Source: Meconema thalassinum | Taxonomy: Eukaryota; Arthropoda; Insecta; Orthoptera; Tettigoniidae | DNA length: 64,000 bases | NCBI GenBank assembly: GCA_946902985.2 | Contig: OX336392.1 | Location: forward strand, 465,584,693 to 465,648,692 | Reading direction: 5' to 3' | Shown here: positions 62,229-64,000 of the stretch, piece after piece | How the letters are laid out: every line of letters begins with the position of its first letter | How positions within the stretch are numbered: position 1 is the first letter of the stretch | Translations under genes and position numbers: made by a program | Notes under the pieces: model-generated | Database searches by the model: none | The model's input: the letters and a program-made list of their open reading frames with translations, nothing else | Told to the model about the DNA's origin: nothing

Positions 62229-63480
62229 TGGTGATGATGATGATCATAATTGTTGTTTTAAGGGGTCTAACATCGAGGTTATCAGCCCCTGATGAAATGA
62301 AATGGCATGAAATGAAAGGATGAAGATAAAAAACAGCTCACTGCTATGGATGAAACGAAAATGGTTTAGATAAAATAGACAGTGAGCCCCAACAACTATG
62401 CCTTATGTAGCAGGGAAAATACTTACAAAAAGGAACTCAGATTGAAACTACTCACCGAATGGAAAGCGGTAATACGTACATAAGGGAATTTCGAACGAAA
62501 ATGCTCACAAAAGGAATAGATTGAAAAATACGCACAAAATGTAGGTTAAGTCCAAAACACGTACAAAATGCAACGTACAGTCGAAACACCTACAAAATGC
62601 AACTGAAATCAAAATACTTACAAAATGCAAATGAGATTGAAAATACGCACAAAATGTAATGGAGATTCAAAATACCCACAAAATTGCAATTGAGACTTAA
62701 CTACTTGAACAAAGCGGGGTAGGTTGAAAATACAAAATGCAATTGAAATTCAAAAAACTCACAAAAGCCCCGGCCCGGATATTGAATGACTTACTAAAAA
62801 GCAATTCAGATTGTCAATCCTTACAAAATGCAATTGAGATTGAAAAACACTCACAAAATGCAATCTAGATCGAAAAGAATTACAAAATGCAACGTAGATT
62901 AAAAATACCTACAAAAAATCGCTAAAAGGGAATTTAGATACACGAGGAACCAAGTAACAAAAACAGTGCCGGAATCTGAAAGAGAAAAGGAAATATAAGG
63001 AAAACAGGAGAGGATTGGAGAGGAGAGGGTCCGCCCCAAAGGGAAGGGACAAAAGGGGAAAACGGACCCAGCTCAGGCATCCCTCGGGGTCGCCAACTCG
63101 CGAACTCACCAGCCGTGAACCCCTGAGGGCGTAGCATTACCTAGGGTGCACCAGAAGTGGTGGGGCTACATACACCCTGCCTCCTTAAGGGCCTTGAGCA
63201 CAAGGCAGGAGGAAAAGAAAAAGAAGGCTGACCCCTCACAGAAGGAGGGAATCAGGAAAGATGAGACAAGGGCCAATTAAGGCGGGAAAGGAAGAGACTC
63301 CCTATGCCTCGGATACCGTAAAACCGTCGGGGTCGGTAGAGAACAAGAGTTGACAAAGGGAGGTCGACAGGAAAGGAGACAGAGAGGAGCCCGGCACAAG
63401 TAAGTGGAAGCAATGCCGGACTCAGCTAGGGTCCCGTGGTCGCCAACCCACGTCCCACTAGATGTGAGCCACTGGGGGGG
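62229..63480 (-). mobile_element. Composite retroposon, long form with extended LINE 3' UTR, in another copy's tail
   Basis: Duplication TTGTTTTAAGG (62218-62228 and 63481-63491). Its left part carries the same ~170-bp LINE 3' UTR match as the copy at 40144, then a minisatellite (about 62520-62900) and the 5' block. It preserves the sequence AAATCAAAATACTTACAAAA that the gypsy element interrupted in the 40144 copy. Confidence 0.92.
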
Positions 63481-64000
63481 TTGTTTTAAGGGGCCTAACA
63501 TCTAGGTTATCGGCCCCTGATGGTTTGGGTGATCGTGAAGATGAAAATGAAAAGCGAACTTAAAACTAAAACTAACTACTAACCTATATACTAGAAGAAG
63601 AAATGGAAAACTAAAGGAGAATAAGGCAAATAAAAGGACAGAAGGAAAAGAAATGCCCTCAACCCTCGGAGAAGGCGGATTGAGGGACTTGGAAGGAAGG
63701 AGAGCCATGAAAGGCATATAGGAAAGTGAAAGAGGAGAGGGTCCGCCCCAAAGGTAAGGGACAAAAGGGGAAAACGGACCCAGCTCAGGAATCCCTCGGA
63801 GTCGCCAACTCCCGAACTCACCAGTCGTGAGCCCCTGAGGGTGTAGCATTATCGAAGGTGCACCAGAAGTGGTGGGGCTACATACACCCTGCCTCCTTAA
63901 GGGCCTAGAGCACAAGGCAGGAGGTAAAAGGAAGAGAAAAAGATGGCTGACCCCTCGCAGAAGGAGGGTATCAGAAAAGATGAGACAAGGGCCAATTAAG
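63481..64000 (-). mobile_element. Composite retroposon, short form, continuing past the window
   Basis: Resumes from the tail at 62190-62228 and follows the short form to the window end within the 5' block. Its right border and duplication are outside the window. Confidence 0.88.

Overview
The window is repeat-rich eukaryotic (animal, almost certainly arthropod) DNA. There is no bacterial gene organisation. Nearly everything is a transposable element, mostly nested inside others, and I find no host protein-coding gene that I can defend. The element mix (I-clade and RTE LINEs, Ty3/gypsy and copia elements, tRNA-derived SINEs, a Maverick) and the sheer nesting suggest an insect with a large genome. 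The species cannot be read from the sequence.

Layout. 1-775: end of a repeat copy and a broken copia fragment. 795-5553: an RTE-clade LINE (+ strand) interrupted by a second RTE fragment, a tRNA-SINE and a composite retroposon. 5554-6893: fragments and a dead Myb/SANT-like gene. 6894-39730: a head-to-tail run of minus-strand I-clade LINE sequence (a 3' end piece, a 5'-truncated copy, then a ~6 kb copy with 5' UTR, ORF1 and EN-RT-RNase H). The 3' UTR of the last copy is split by a 19,401-bp Maverick/Polinton. 39731-40143: fragments and a + strand tRNA-SINE. 40144-59767: one composite retroposon copy that carries inside it a 16.7-kb gypsy element, itself hit twice by the composite family. 59781-61400: the longest stretch without recognisable repeats. 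61413-64000: more composite copies, one inside another.

The main object is the Maverick/Polinton (adintovirus-like) element at 10551-29951. It has 1,847-bp terminal inverted repeats, a perfect 6-bp target duplication (CACTGC), and the full virus-like gene set: integrase with chromodomain, packaging ATPase, adenovirus-type protease, minor and major capsid proteins, and protein-primed DNA polymerase B. It also has accessory genes: a fibre-like protein, a pX-like membrane/core protein, a BIR (IAP-like) protein, a parvovirus-type phospholipase A2 and three conserved unknowns. The left block (integrase, unknown, ATPase) runs leftward; the capsid block runs rightward from a shared divergent promoter region; the polymerase runs leftward from the right TIR.

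The second theme is a non-autonomous composite retroposon family present in about fifteen copies, all on the minus strand. Most are bounded by 11-14 bp target duplications. Long forms carry a ~29-bp minisatellite. The family shares its 3' end with the I-clade LINE in this window, and a few copies carry extra LINE 3' UTR or LINE-to-composite junctions. This points to mobilisation by that LINE, an arrangement comparable in logic to SVA elements.

The gypsy element (40516-57203) has near-identical 865-bp LTRs and, once the two insertions are discounted, a single gag-pol frame with one homopolymer frameshift. Between gag and protease it carries an OTU-type cysteine protease domain, which is unusual cargo.
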